Virus record (IMG/VR): IMGVR_UViG_3300032323_003010
Coordinates: 1 to 25,056 of that record
Length of the DNA stretch: 25,056 bases
Origin: a virus
Strand: one strand, 5' to 3'
The translations under genes were made by a program, and so were the position numbers. The notes beneath the pieces were generated by a model. That model was not told where the DNA came from. It was given only the letters and a program-made list of their open reading frames with translations, and ran no database searches. Numbering within the stretch: position 1 is the stretch's first letter; each line of letters starts with the position of its first letter. Of this stretch, positions 16,030-23,928 are shown piece by piece.

Positions 16030-17043
16030 TTAGGAGATCGTCTCCTCACGAATTCCGCTGGAATAGGTGACGGCAATCAGCTCGTAGTGCTCCACGCCAA
16101 CCACGATCTTCTTCTCAGAGACCTGTTGGCGGAACACTCGGATCGGTCCACCGCCCAACGTTGGCGTGTAGAACCGTTTGATGTTGGACGGATCCTCGCG
16201 ACGTCCGGACATCGAGGTGTAATAGCTCCAGATCTTGTTGGCTACGATGCCTGTGCGGACAGCGGCGGCGCTGGAATATCGCGCCTTGCTGATGAAGACA
16301 CGTTCCAGTCCGAGCTGGGCCGCGAGGGATTCCGGTGTCAACGGGACGCCACCGAAAGCACCAGCAGTTGCCTGCGCCGCATACGAGCCCCAACGAATGT
16401 CCCAGGCAGCGTCGCCGAAGATCTGGTTGTTGGGCCGTAATCCAGAGACATCCGCTGCCGTGCGAAGCGACGTTCGAAGATCCGAATCAGGATTCGCGGA
16501 CGAGTTCCAGGTTCGGGCGGTGTTGATACCCGCAGCGTCGATCAGCGCAACACCTCGACGAATTGAATTCAGCAGAAGACGATTCGTGAGGTAAAGAGCG
16601 GCGGATTGCTCCTCCATTGTGAGGTCCGTGATCTCGTCGGTATCGAGCACATAGATCAACCCACGGTTGAGTGTCTTGCGCTCAACCTCGGTTGTGGTCA
16701 ATCGAACCGACTTGAAATCACCGCCAATGGCGCGGCTATCTTCGTCGGGATCACTCAGGAATGCTTCCGCATTATCCCACACTTTGTGCGAGAATCGTCG
16801 AGGTACTGCCACTGGGCGACCGAAGATGGCTTCGACCTCGCGGTTCAGATCCAAGTTGTTCCACCCACCCACAGCGAAGTCGGTCAGACCTTGGCTGAAG
16901 AAGGACTGGTTGAACCGTGAATCATTAGCCAACAGGATCTGACCGTGTTCCAGATCGTTGTTGCCGATGTCGACCGACAGGCCGACGGCGCGAGCGTAAT
17001 CCGCCGCATTGGCGAAATCGTGAATAGGGCCGGGAGTTCTCAT
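16030..17043 (-). CDS. major capsid protein
   Basis: This encodes 337 residues from ATG 17043. It follows the protease/scaffold and cement genes, the standard head order. Content fits a HK97-fold/lambda E-like capsid subunit: an N-terminal arm, a long helix (MEEQSAALYLTNRLLLNSIRR), a core strand region (RPNNQIFGDAAWD), then LAAQLGLERVFISKARYSS, the typical 'xLGxxxVxxxxARY' stretch of phage capsids. The C terminus is beta-rich (KKIVVGVEHYELIAVTYS). Length is normal. The leader has no SD and is AT-rich just before the start. The stop is followed by a strong hairpin at 15954-15982. Confidence 0.85.
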   Translation of the reverse strand: MRTPGPIHDFANAADYARAVGLSVDIGNNDLEHGQILLANDSRFNQSFFSQGLTDFAVGGWNNLDLNREVEAIFGRPVAVPRRFSHKVWDNAEAFLSDPDEDSRAIGGDFKSVRLTTTEVERKTLNRGLIYVLDTDEITDLTMEEQSAALYLTNRLLLNSIRRGVALIDAAGINTARTWNSSANPDSDLRTSLRTAADVSGLRPNNQIFGDAAWDIRWGSYAAQATAGAFGGVPLTPESLAAQLGLERVFISKARYSSAAAVRTGIVANKIWSYYTSMSGRREDPSNIKRFYTPTLGGGPIRVFRQQVSEKKIVVGVEHYELIAVTYSSGIREETIS

Positions 17044-17091
17044 AGTATATAGAGGAAGGGTTGGACCGCCTGATTGTTTGGTTGTGGACGG

Positions 17092-17601
17092 TTACTTCGT
17101 CAGCCCGTATCCACCGGGCGATACCTCGAAGGTGTCGGTGTTTCCGTTGCCAACCGCTTCGAGTGCGCGCCCAACGATGTAGTAATTGCCTGCACCTGCG
17201 GCGACTGTCTTGACGGCACCCGCAGCCGCAGGCACCAACAGATCACCATAGGCGATCGCGGCAGATCCGTCTGAGATCATGCGTACCGTGCCTTTCGTGC
17301 AGTTCAACATCTTGACGGACACGGCATCGGTGGTGTTGGCGGTTTCGTCGTCGGTCACACCGAAGGGTCGATCGGCTGCACCAGCGACCGCCACGGATGT
17401 GGCTGCGGAACCTTGGATGACGAGTCGATAACGACCCAGGGCTGCATCCGTCGTTTTGGTCAACACGCCGTCCTCATGGGTGCCATGAGCCAGGCCGTTG
17501 ACCAGATCCAGTCGGCGTCGGCTGGAACGATGGACAGTTTTGTAAGCGGCCCACAGCGCGATAACGGCGAGGCCGATGCTCAACATCAGATTGTGAAACA
17601 T
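17092..17601 (-). CDS. capsid cement-like (DUF2190-type) protein with N-terminal membrane segment
   Basis: This encodes 169 residues. Residues ~35-169 form a small beta domain with the pattern of capsid cement/decoration proteins: RPFGVTDDE, then DGSAAIAYGDLLVPAAAGAVK, YYIVGRALEAVG and a final TFEVSPGG. Such proteins bind the outside of the mature capsid and stabilise it. Residues 5-20 (LMLSIGLAVIALWAAY) are a membrane-type helix followed by basic HRSSRRR, which is not usual. No start codon lies between this segment and the domain, so it cannot be explained by a wrong start choice. The gene is just upstream of the major capsid gene. Confidence 0.7.
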   Translation of the reverse strand: MFHNLMLSIGLAVIALWAAYKTVHRSSRRRLDLVNGLAHGTHEDGVLTKTTDAALGRYRLVIQGSAATSVAVAGAADRPFGVTDDETANTTDAVSVKMLNCTKGTVRMISDGSAAIAYGDLLVPAAAGAVKTVAAGAGNYYIVGRALEAVGNGNTDTFEVSPGGYGLTK

Positions 17602-17604
17602 AGA

Positions 17605-17614
17605 TGGATGGATT
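17605..17614 (-). promoter_or_regulatory. AATCCATCCA leader motif before cement gene
   Basis: The minus-strand leader has AATCCATCCA ending three bases before ATG 17601, where an SD would sit. A second related element (CCAACCATCC) lies just upstream. It is identical to the 10-mer before ATG 17909 and at ATG 15914. Confidence 0.3.
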
Positions 17615-17639
17615 CTTGGATGGTTGGGTCTTGCCGGGC

Positions 17640-17909
17640 TTAGGCCTTGTCGGCTTTGGCTTTCGGTTCGGCTTCAGCCTTCTTGGCTTTTGCCAAATTA
17701 TCTGGGTGCTGTGGATTGGCTTCCCATTCGCGTTGCTGTTGAACGACGAGCACCGCTTGGTCGCGACTCAACAAACCACCGCTGATGCGAATGCGTTCGT
17801 TGACTTCCTTGTCGTCTTCTTCGTTCTTTTTGGCTTGCGCCTCGAACTTTAGAAGCTTGGAGCGGAGTTCTTCATTTTCATCCGCGTACTCTTTGAGTGT
17901 TTTGGCCAT
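17640..17909 (-). CDS. small charged coiled protein of the head module
   Basis: This encodes 89 residues from ATG 17909. The N-terminal ~40 residues are a Lys/Glu-rich heptad-like helix (LKEYADENEELRSKLLKFEA). The middle carries GLLSRDQAVLVVQQQREWE, and the C terminus is Lys/Ala/Glu-rich. There is no signal peptide. It lies between the protease/scaffold and cement genes. A small scaffold or head assembly factor is possible, but no family is recognised. Confidence 0.65.
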   Translation of the reverse strand: MAKTLKEYADENEELRSKLLKFEAQAKKNEEDDKEVNERIRISGGLLSRDQAVLVVQQQREWEANPQHPDNLAKAKKAEAEPKAKADKA

Positions 17910-17913
17910 AGTC

Positions 17914-17923
17914 TGGATGGATT
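17914..17923 (-). promoter_or_regulatory. AATCCATCCA leader motif before 89-residue gene
   Basis: The minus-strand leader reads CCAACCCAATCCATCCAGAC before ATG 17909; the shared 10-mer ends four bases before the start. No SD is present. The motif recurs at two other head-gene starts. Confidence 0.3.
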
Positions 17924-17952
17924 GGGTTGGAGTTTGGTGGACTCAGTGGACC

Positions 17953-18513
17953 TCAGGAGGCCAACTTGGTTTGTTCGAACAGGCCAGGGTTCTCTAGGCA
18001 AACGGCCCGGTAACTTTCCGCATAGGCCAATTCCCTGTTGCCTCGGAAGTCAGGGTGCTTGCTGGCACGTTCGTTTGCCATCTCCACCAATTTCTTGCTG
18101 GCACTGGCGGCCTCCGTGATTCCACCACGGCGATCACCACTTGCCGCCGTATGACCTGTGGTTTTCACCTTGGGCTCCAATGCGGAGAACGATGGCCACT
18201 CGTTGGCGAAGTCGGATGTAAGGCGCCGTTCCCATGTCGCGCGTTCCGCTTCGGTGATGGCTCCCACCTTCTGCTTCTCGTTCACGAGATGCGTGATCAG
18301 CGTATTTCGTTCGTTGATCAGGGTTGTCGCCTGTTCCTGCGCGGTCTTGGCACTGTTTTCCGCAGCGGTGCGATCATTAGTCAATGTCGCGACGGAGGCT
18401 GCCTGAGTGCCGAGCTTGCGAATGGCTTCGGCGATTTGGACGTCGGTGGATTCATTGGAGAGATCCACAATCCCTGCGACGGCGAGTGCCGCCAGTAATA
18501 CTTGCTTATTCAT
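17953..18513 (-). CDS. possible nested in-frame scaffold product (Mu Z-like)
   Basis: Within the protease gene, an ATG at 18513 falls right after the GLTPNPNLP end of the protease domain and could start a 186-residue scaffold of the same frame. Mu (I/Z) and lambda (C/Nu3) make their scaffolds in this way. No SD is visible before it (ACATCTGAAATG), but most genes here lack one too. The product would start MNKQVLLAAL and be mostly coiled coil. Confidence 0.35.
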   Translation of the reverse strand: MNKQVLLAALAVAGIVDLSNESTDVQIAEAIRKLGTQAASVATLTNDRTAAENSAKTAQEQATTLINERNTLITHLVNEKQKVGAITEAERATWERRLTSDFANEWPSFSALEPKVKTTGHTAASGDRRGGITEAASASKKLVEMANERASKHPDFRGNRELAYAESYRAVCLENPGLFEQTKLAS

Positions 18514-19089
18514 TTCAGATGTCTGGTTTTGCCCGCCGGAGTTGAGTAATTCGGTGGGTAGATTGGGGTTGGGTGTCAGCCCGGCGCTGACGACATTGAT
18601 CGGTTCGAACACATCAGCGCCGTCCTTCTCGCCGGTCTTCTCGGCAGTCCAACGCACGCTGAAATAGAGCTTCTTGCCGGAATTGATGAGGTCGGCGCCC
18701 GCCTCATTGAACAGCGGCTTGACGTAAATCCCGTTGTCTCGCACTTCGAGTTCTCGGAAGACACCCTTGGGTTGTTTGTCCGGATACAGATGCCCGTTGA
18801 TTGGATGATCCGGATGGCCGTTCCAGATACTGGCCGCCTTGAACCACCGCTTCACTTTGCCAAAGAGACCATTGAATCCTGCGATGATCTTCGGCGCATT
18901 CTCGCGCGAGACACGCTGGATGATCTTGGTCTGCTTTCCGTTCTCCTCTAGGAGGTACTGGCTGTCTCCGAATGGAGCCAACTTCGCAAAGCCGTCATCG
19001 CCCATCTCGAACGCAGTGGCATTTGCGAGTTCGCAAATATCGCGCGTGTCGCTATTCGCTAGATCCAAAAAAATGGGTTTAGTCTTCAT
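17953..19089 (-). CDS. Mu I-like prohead protease / scaffold precursor
   Basis: ATG 19089 gives 378 residues and overlaps the portal stop by 11 bases; ATG 19113 would add eight. The N-terminal ~190 residues match the Mu I family: an IWNGHPDHPINGHLYPDK-like segment, GIYVKPLFNEAGADLINSG, then KKLYFSVRW and VVSAGLTPNPNLP, the usual end of the protease part. The C-terminal half is a scaffold: a helical, Gln/Ala/Glu/Thr-rich coiled coil followed by a basic conserved tail. The enzyme cleaves scaffold and head proteins during capsid maturation. An internal ATG at 18513 marks a possible separate scaffold product. Family from motifs: good; catalytic residues not assigned. Confidence 0.8.
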   Translation of the reverse strand: MKTKPIFLDLANSDTRDICELANATAFEMGDDGFAKLAPFGDSQYLLEENGKQTKIIQRVSRENAPKIIAGFNGLFGKVKRWFKAASIWNGHPDHPINGHLYPDKQPKGVFRELEVRDNGIYVKPLFNEAGADLINSGKKLYFSVRWTAEKTGEKDGADVFEPINVVSAGLTPNPNLPTELLNSGGQNQTSEMNKQVLLAALAVAGIVDLSNESTDVQIAEAIRKLGTQAASVATLTNDRTAAENSAKTAQEQATTLINERNTLITHLVNEKQKVGAITEAERATWERRLTSDFANEWPSFSALEPKVKTTGHTAASGDRRGGITEAASASKKLVEMANERASKHPDFRGNRELAYAESYRAVCLENPGLFEQTKLAS

Positions 19090-20689
19090 GGTCGGGGGAT
19101 TCTTGGAGTCCATTCAAAAGTGCGGTGCTGATGAGTTGTTCGATCGCTGGAGCCAATCGGCTGGGAGATTCGAGGAGTCGTTTAGCCCGTTCCGTGTTTT
19201 TCCCGAGCCAACGTTTGAGCGCGGCACGGATCTGCTCTGGCTCGTCAAGTTCCAGAATGATCTCCAGTTGATCGACCAACGCTTTCAGATCCTCGGAGCG
19301 TGCAGCCGCCACTTCTTTGGATGCGGCATCCACCAGCGCCTGGCGTTGTTCGTCGGTCGCCTTGGCGTTCGCCAGCGCCGCGCCTTGGCCATCGGTGCCG
19401 TTGGGCGAGTCGACACCGATGGCTGCGGCGGGGTTGGCTTGGGGGATTGGGTAAACCAAAATTGCAGAGCCTTCGATCGGAGCGGGCCGACCGTAGCGCT
19501 CGCGGAAATCATCCACACCAATCGGGACACCGAGACGGACGGCGGTTTCATCCACCTTCAGTTCTCGATCCACATCCAGACGCTTGGCGGGTACCAGCTG
19601 GAATTTGACGAAGATGGGAACACCCGGCCCGAAATGGTATTCGAGAACAGGGCGATCCACCTTTCGATTCAATGTTTCGCTGACAAACGATGCGTCGGCT
19701 CGCTCGCGTTTCTGGTCTTCCAAGCCCTGAAGTGATGCACCCTGGCCTTCGCCAGAGCCCGCAGACAACGTGGAGAGATCCGCGCCGAGTATAATCACCG
19801 CCACCAACCGCTCGATCCGCTCAATCAACATCGGGAACGGCAGATTGCTCCCCGTATTCTTGACCTCGATGAGCAAAATCTCGGCTTCATTGTTGGTGAC
19901 GACCGCTTCGTCCTCGTTGATCGCGTCGATCGCGTCGACCAGGTTGTTCCATTCGTCCGAATCTTTCGCCGCGGTAGTTTTCCCGTGAGCAATCGGGAAC
20001 CCAAATCGTTCCGAGAATCGCACCCAGGCCCGAAGAAGATCTAACTTCATGAGCCATCCGGCAGTGACGGCCTGCATATAATCGTCACTCACCGATATAA
20101 GCCAACCCGCTGGATCTATATCCACGCCGTACCAATCCGAATCCTGAAGCAACAATCGCAGCCGACCGTAGGTATTCTCGAACCAGTACAACGGACAGAA
20201 TCGGAACAAACCTGTGGTCCACTGCCCTTGAACAGCGCGCGGTTGCCAAATCCACTCATGAACCGCGTACCCTTTGGCTCTCGCATCCATCATTTGAGAC
20301 ACCAGCAGACCCACACCACCTACTTGATCGGAGCGCAACACGTCCGTGGCGGTCAAATTCTCGTAGAATTTTGCCAGGACCTGCTTCTGAAGGAGAGCTT
20401 GATCACGATTTTCGGGTGCGGTGCCCTCGGAATTCAGCGTCACTGTCCACTCCATGCCACCGATTGCGTCCTTCCGCTTGCCGTCGGTGGGACGAATCAT
20501 CTCATCCCGCGCCTGCATCTGTTCCCAAAACCGCGCGATGTCGAACCGACCGGCATACAATCCGTCCAATCCTTGGGCCAACCGCTCTGGGGTCGCCAAC
20601 CGGTACATGTTCGACCGGTTCAGGAGGGTCAAGTAGACCCGCTGAGCCTGGGTGCCGAAGTGCTGGGTTGTGGAGGGTTTGGTAGCCAC
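19079..20689 (-). CDS. portal protein, Mu gp29-like (DUF935)
   Basis: The portal forms the dodecameric ring at one capsid vertex through which DNA passes. The opening after the leader (LATPERLAQGLDGLYAGRF.. and QMQARDEMI) and the GKRKDAIGGMEW stretch match the DUF935 family start. Later conserved parts include AVHEWIWQP, FGFPIAHGK, and the GADLSTLSAGSGEGQGASLQ region. Length (536 residues) is normal. The start is uncertain: GTG 20689 (used here) follows the 54-residue ORF by five bases; TTG 20746 would overlap it; an internal ATG just before the conserved part is also possible. None has an SD. It is followed with overlap by the Mu I-like protease. Confidence 0.85.
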   Translation of the reverse strand: MATKPSTTQHFGTQAQRVYLTLLNRSNMYRLATPERLAQGLDGLYAGRFDIARFWEQMQARDEMIRPTDGKRKDAIGGMEWTVTLNSEGTAPENRDQALLQKQVLAKFYENLTATDVLRSDQVGGVGLLVSQMMDARAKGYAVHEWIWQPRAVQGQWTTGLFRFCPLYWFENTYGRLRLLLQDSDWYGVDIDPAGWLISVSDDYMQAVTAGWLMKLDLLRAWVRFSERFGFPIAHGKTTAAKDSDEWNNLVDAIDAINEDEAVVTNNEAEILLIEVKNTGSNLPFPMLIERIERLVAVIILGADLSTLSAGSGEGQGASLQGLEDQKRERADASFVSETLNRKVDRPVLEYHFGPGVPIFVKFQLVPAKRLDVDRELKVDETAVRLGVPIGVDDFRERYGRPAPIEGSAILVYPIPQANPAAAIGVDSPNGTDGQGAALANAKATDEQRQALVDAASKEVAAARSEDLKALVDQLEIILELDEPEQIRAALKRWLGKNTERAKRLLESPSRLAPAIEQLISTALLNGLQESPDHED

Positions 20690-20694
20690 AGGGG

Positions 20695-20859
20695 TCAAAA
20701 AGCGTGTTTTGGGGGTGTGAGGGTCGATCCGGCATGGCCCATGCAAGTCGATGCAAGGGGTGCCACGCTATCGGAACGGCTTCCGTGGGTGTCGATACCC
20801 CCCGAAACCGTCCTGGGGCATTTTAGAGCGAAATCGGTAAGGGCGGTGAGCCGGGTCAT
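20695..20859 (-). CDS. possible 54-residue ORF between terminase and portal
   Basis: ATG 20859 overlaps the terminase stop as ATGA and has an SD (AAGGAG, 20871-20866) six bases upstream, better than most genes here. The product begins MTRLTALTDFALKC and is rich in Thr, Ser, Gly and Pro with no domain seen. Its DNA contains a close direct repeat ATGCAAG (20741-20747 and 20751-20757, plus strand). Composition is not strongly protein-like, so the translation signals are the main support. It could be a small head protein or a leader that couples portal translation. Confidence 0.4.
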   Translation of the reverse strand: MTRLTALTDFALKCPRTVSGGIDTHGSRSDSVAPLASTCMGHAGSTLTPPKHAF

Positions 20860-22901
20860 ACGCCACTCCTTTCTGGCTTCACACGACCCATCCGTAGTGC
20901 GGCGAAGGGTCGTCCGATGGATCGACCGCCAACCACCTCCGCCAACCGGGCATAAGCGTGCGCAAAAAGGAAATGGTTCGGCACGCCATCGACGTAGTCA
21001 CCCAGTGACCCGTCGTTTTCTTTCTCACGCTCGGAGCCTGCGAGGTGTTGGTTGTCGAATTCTTCCCACACCGAACCCCCTTTCGGGTTCTGCGGAAGCC
21101 TCACGGCGGGTTCCGTTCGGAGTCCGAGCAGCTGAGAGGCGTCCAATTCGCCCTCGGCGGGTGTCAAAAACTCCCGGACGATCGAATCCACCGACTCAAA
21201 ACGGTTGCATTGGATCAACGGCACGTAGATTTCACCCCCGTTAGGTCCGTCAAATACGTCCAAGGATTGCTCGATGCCGCCGCCGACCTTCTTTTTGTCG
21301 AAACGGACGACCGCCGCCTTGAGTCCAGTCCATCGTTCCTCGCCATTGTCGAGCCGTTGGAACTTCAAACATCCAGGGAACGCGACATGACATCGACCGC
21401 GCGGTGGTATAACTGGCCAATGAGCTAGACGACTCAGTCCATTGAGCGTCATCGCCAATGTCCGAGACTCTTTGGTCTCTGGCATCTGATCGACGAACGT
21501 GCACCCCACTTGCAGCATGTTGACCAGGTGCGGCACACGGACGCCCACTTGGTGCAGCGGAATCTGCTCCGCCCAAATCACGCGCTTGCGGTGCGGGCTC
21601 TGAACTTCACGGGCCACAAACCAACAGCGTTGCCCCATGTCGAGACCGGCGTAGCGAGGAAATGTTTGGATCGGTGGGGCACTCTGGAACACTTCGATTC
21701 GCCTGGCTCGATCCAGGATTTCAGGCTCCAACTTCTGTGCTGTGCTCTTCGGGATCCCAAGGACGTCGCAACGGAACACCACCATTTTGTCTTCGTCCTG
21801 CACCGCGCCATACCAATCCTTGACGATCGTTTCCAGATCGATCGCCGCAATCCCGAGCTGGGAGATCCGGAACGATGGGTTGTTGCGCTTCAGCTCATCG
21901 GGTCGGCGATGAAACCAGTGAGGCTGGAATCGGTTGAGGCGCCCGCCGCAGTGAAGGCATCCAAGATAATAGGCCTGGCCTGGCTGAATGGTGGCCACTT
22001 GTTTGTCTGCCACACTGAACCCACCGGCGTAGTTGAGCCTGGCTGGCTGGCTCTGACCCGGTGTCACCAGGCAAACGATCTGCGGAAAATTCTCCTCCGG
22101 GTTCTGGCGGTGGTCGCACTTGGGGCAGTGCAACTCAATGATTCCTTGTGATCCATCGCGCCAGGCTTTGTTCATGCCGCGCCCGTGAACGCGTTGCGTG
22201 CCTATCTTGAAAATGAACTTGAGATCCGACGCCGAGATACGACCACGAACGAACTTCTCGTTTCGGACGTCGACATCATCCACCTCGTCCTCAAGAGCGA
22301 TGTCACCACTAACGCTTGTCGGAATCTTGCCGAGCCCGGCGAACATTCCATTGGCGCGACGTTTGCCGTCGGTGACGTTGAACGCGCCGATTCGGTGGAG
22401 GGCTTTCCCGGAGTCGTTGACCACGACGCCCAGCTTCAGCATTTCGGAGAACCATGGGATTTGATCGACGACGTTGGGTCGGAATTTGGTCTGGACCAGG
22501 TCGTTGACCAAATTGACGTCCGGCAAAAAGAGGAGTGTGCTGCGGAATAGCTGCCCAGTGCTGTACGCCATCAGGGCATGTTGGAGCATCGACTTGCCCC
22601 ACTGTGCGCCGCCAGCGAGCGACAGCGTGGCGTCCTTGCGCGTCTTGCCGTCTGTGTTGCCGAGGATCGTGTCGATCATTTCGACGATCCCCTTGAGCGC
22701 TTCGCGTCCGGTGAACGTATAGGGGACGTACGTACCGCGCTTCTGGGCGTCTGAAGAATCGGCTGGCACTCGGGCATCCATCACCAGGAATTCCAAGAAC
22801 GATTTGCGCTTGGGCGTCTTGATGACGCTCTGGTCGTTCAATGCCGCACTCAATGCCTGTCCGGCTGTGCGACCGCGCTGGATGGTCAGGCGTCGCGTCA
22901 T
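20856..22901 (-). CDS. terminase large subunit, GpA-like
   Basis: ATG 22901 overlaps the upstream stop as ATGA, which fixes this 681-residue start; a much longer in-frame extension overlaps the upstream gene antiparallel in meaning and is rejected. This is the ATP-driven packaging motor and nuclease. Motifs: a Walker A variant GGAQWGKS at 97-104; Walker B-like IALEDEVDD at 201-209 (Asp205/Glu206); paired Cys (CPKC 259-262, CLHC 315-318) of a zinc ribbon typical of GpA-type terminases; RNase H-like nuclease start AGLDMG at 418-423 (Asp421) with a second acidic site near TFVDQ (Asp471). The C terminus is basic. It follows the small-terminase-position gene and precedes the portal. Lambda-type GpA with a Mu-type portal is a known but less common pairing. 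Confidence 0.9.
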   Translation of the reverse strand: MTRRLTIQRGRTAGQALSAALNDQSVIKTPKRKSFLEFLVMDARVPADSSDAQKRGTYVPYTFTGREALKGIVEMIDTILGNTDGKTRKDATLSLAGGAQWGKSMLQHALMAYSTGQLFRSTLLFLPDVNLVNDLVQTKFRPNVVDQIPWFSEMLKLGVVVNDSGKALHRIGAFNVTDGKRRANGMFAGLGKIPTSVSGDIALEDEVDDVDVRNEKFVRGRISASDLKFIFKIGTQRVHGRGMNKAWRDGSQGIIELHCPKCDHRQNPEENFPQIVCLVTPGQSQPARLNYAGGFSVADKQVATIQPGQAYYLGCLHCGGRLNRFQPHWFHRRPDELKRNNPSFRISQLGIAAIDLETIVKDWYGAVQDEDKMVVFRCDVLGIPKSTAQKLEPEILDRARRIEVFQSAPPIQTFPRYAGLDMGQRCWFVAREVQSPHRKRVIWAEQIPLHQVGVRVPHLVNMLQVGCTFVDQMPETKESRTLAMTLNGLSRLAHWPVIPPRGRCHVAFPGCLKFQRLDNGEERWTGLKAAVVRFDKKKVGGGIEQSLDVFDGPNGGEIYVPLIQCNRFESVDSIVREFLTPAEGELDASQLLGLRTEPAVRLPQNPKGGSVWEEFDNQHLAGSEREKENDGSLGDYVDGVPNHFLFAHAYARLAEVVGGRSIGRPFAALRMGRVKPERSGV

Positions 22902-23683
22902 GCGGTTGGTTTGGCAGTGGTCGTGGGTTCGGGGGCTTTGTCCGCACTCGCGGTCAATGCGCGAATTCGTTCTTCGGCTTTGCGCAGATATTGCACCGCC
23001 ACAGGATCGCCCTTGGCTTCCTCGCAGAGTGCGTCGATCGCCTTCTGGGTCTGGTCTTCCAACCAGGACCGAACCTTGGCCCATGAGATCCGCTGGGCAT
23101 TGGCTTTGAGCAATCGATCCACCGCCTTGAGCTGGTTCGAGATCGTCATGCCACCCAACTTCGAACGAACCACTTCGTCTCCCAGCATCCGTAGAACAGA
23201 ATCCAGCACATCGGATTGATGGGTGGTTTTCGCCTCGGACCGAAACTTCTCCAGGAACGTGAACACGCTCCCGCTCTCCCCAATCGTCTTCTCGATCGAA
23301 AATCGCATGCGGATATCGGAGAGGATCGAATCGGACGGAAGTCCCCCAGCTTGCTTGCTGCTCTTGGGCCACCTCGGGCAGTCCTCGCGAATCTCCGCGT
23401 AGGTGATCCCAGGGGTAAACAAGAGCGAGTAGAAGCGCTCCAGTTCGACCAACGATCGCCGCGCCAGTTGCGACTCGTAGGATTGTGATTGCTGCTTCCA
23501 GAATCCATCGGGATCCCCACCGTAGGATCGAATGATCTCGTTCAGAGTCGCGATCTTGTCCGGCTTCCATCCCCACTTGGCGGTGGGTTTGGGTTTGGCC
23601 GTTCGATTCGATCTCGCATCGTGTGCCGGAATGCGGCCATACGATTTGATCGTTCGTCGTGCTCTGGATTGTTTGGGTTTCAT
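22898..23683 (-). CDS. putative small terminase / DNA-recognition subunit
   Basis: This encodes 261 residues from ATG 23683 (ATGA overlap 23680-23683 with the previous gene). The N terminus is very basic (KPKQSRARR...). Residues ~35-60 and ~80-115 look like helical DNA-binding regions (DKIATLNEIIRSYGGDPDGF; ITYAEIREDCPRW). A long helical core follows (LDSVLRMLGDEVVRSKLGGM..), ending in a Pro/Thr/Lys tail. Position immediately before the large terminase with a coupled start is the main argument; Mu gp27/DUF3486-like small terminases have a similar overall build. Specific family not certain. Confidence 0.65.
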   Translation of the reverse strand: MKPKQSRARRTIKSYGRIPAHDARSNRTAKPKPTAKWGWKPDKIATLNEIIRSYGGDPDGFWKQQSQSYESQLARRSLVELERFYSLLFTPGITYAEIREDCPRWPKSSKQAGGLPSDSILSDIRMRFSIEKTIGESGSVFTFLEKFRSEAKTTHQSDVLDSVLRMLGDEVVRSKLGGMTISNQLKAVDRLLKANAQRISWAKVRSWLEDQTQKAIDALCEEAKGDPVAVQYLRKAEERIRALTASADKAPEPTTTAKPTA

Positions 23684-23907
23684 TCATCCTTGCGGTCCGA
23701 GAAATTGGGGTCATTCCAGCGTCGTCGGATCGTGATCAGCACCGCCACGATGCTGCATACACACAGGACCATCCCAAACACCCTGCTCCAAAACGTGACG
23801 TGAGGATCAACCACCGCATACATTTGAGAGAGATCGTTAGTCGCCACGGCGGCGCCCAACAGACCCACTCCACTTTTCAAACAGATGCTGGCGAGTTGAT
23901 CGTTCAT
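23680..23907 (-). CDS. small membrane protein, holin candidate
   Basis: This encodes 75 residues from ATG 23907. A strong membrane helix lies at ~39-60 (FWSRVFGMVLCVCSIVAVLI), followed by a basic, charged tail (TIRRRWNDPNFSDRKDE). An N-terminal amphipathic or weakly hydrophobic helix (~8-22, CLKSGVGLLGAAVA) may be a second segment. Size and topology suit a phage holin, and its place before the terminase genes also fits. No endolysin is in view, so this stays a candidate. Confidence 0.65.
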   Translation of the reverse strand: MNDQLASICLKSGVGLLGAAVATNDLSQMYAVVDPHVTFWSRVFGMVLCVCSIVAVLITIRRRWNDPNFSDRKDE

Positions 23908-23928
23908 GGAAACGTCACGGATGGGGAT

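Noticed and set aside
17041-17060. TATATACTAT just before the capsid start as a promoter -10 box
   Set aside because: No matching -35 at a proper distance, and it is only a few bases from the start codon; an AT-rich leader is simpler.
18839-19735. Plus-strand frame of 298 codons opposite portal and protease
   Set aside because: Antisense to recognised Mu-like genes, with no plausible start context or domain.
20228-21244. Long plus-strand frame (338 codons) opposite the portal and terminase
   Set aside because: It is antisense to two well-supported genes, its product is Arg/Pro/His-rich, and no family is seen; it is a GC-driven shadow.
22902-23714. N-terminal extension of the large terminase frame to 23714
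   Set aside because: It would overlap the whole small-terminase-position gene in another frame; the ATGA-coupled ATG at 22901 begins the recognisable terminase sequence.
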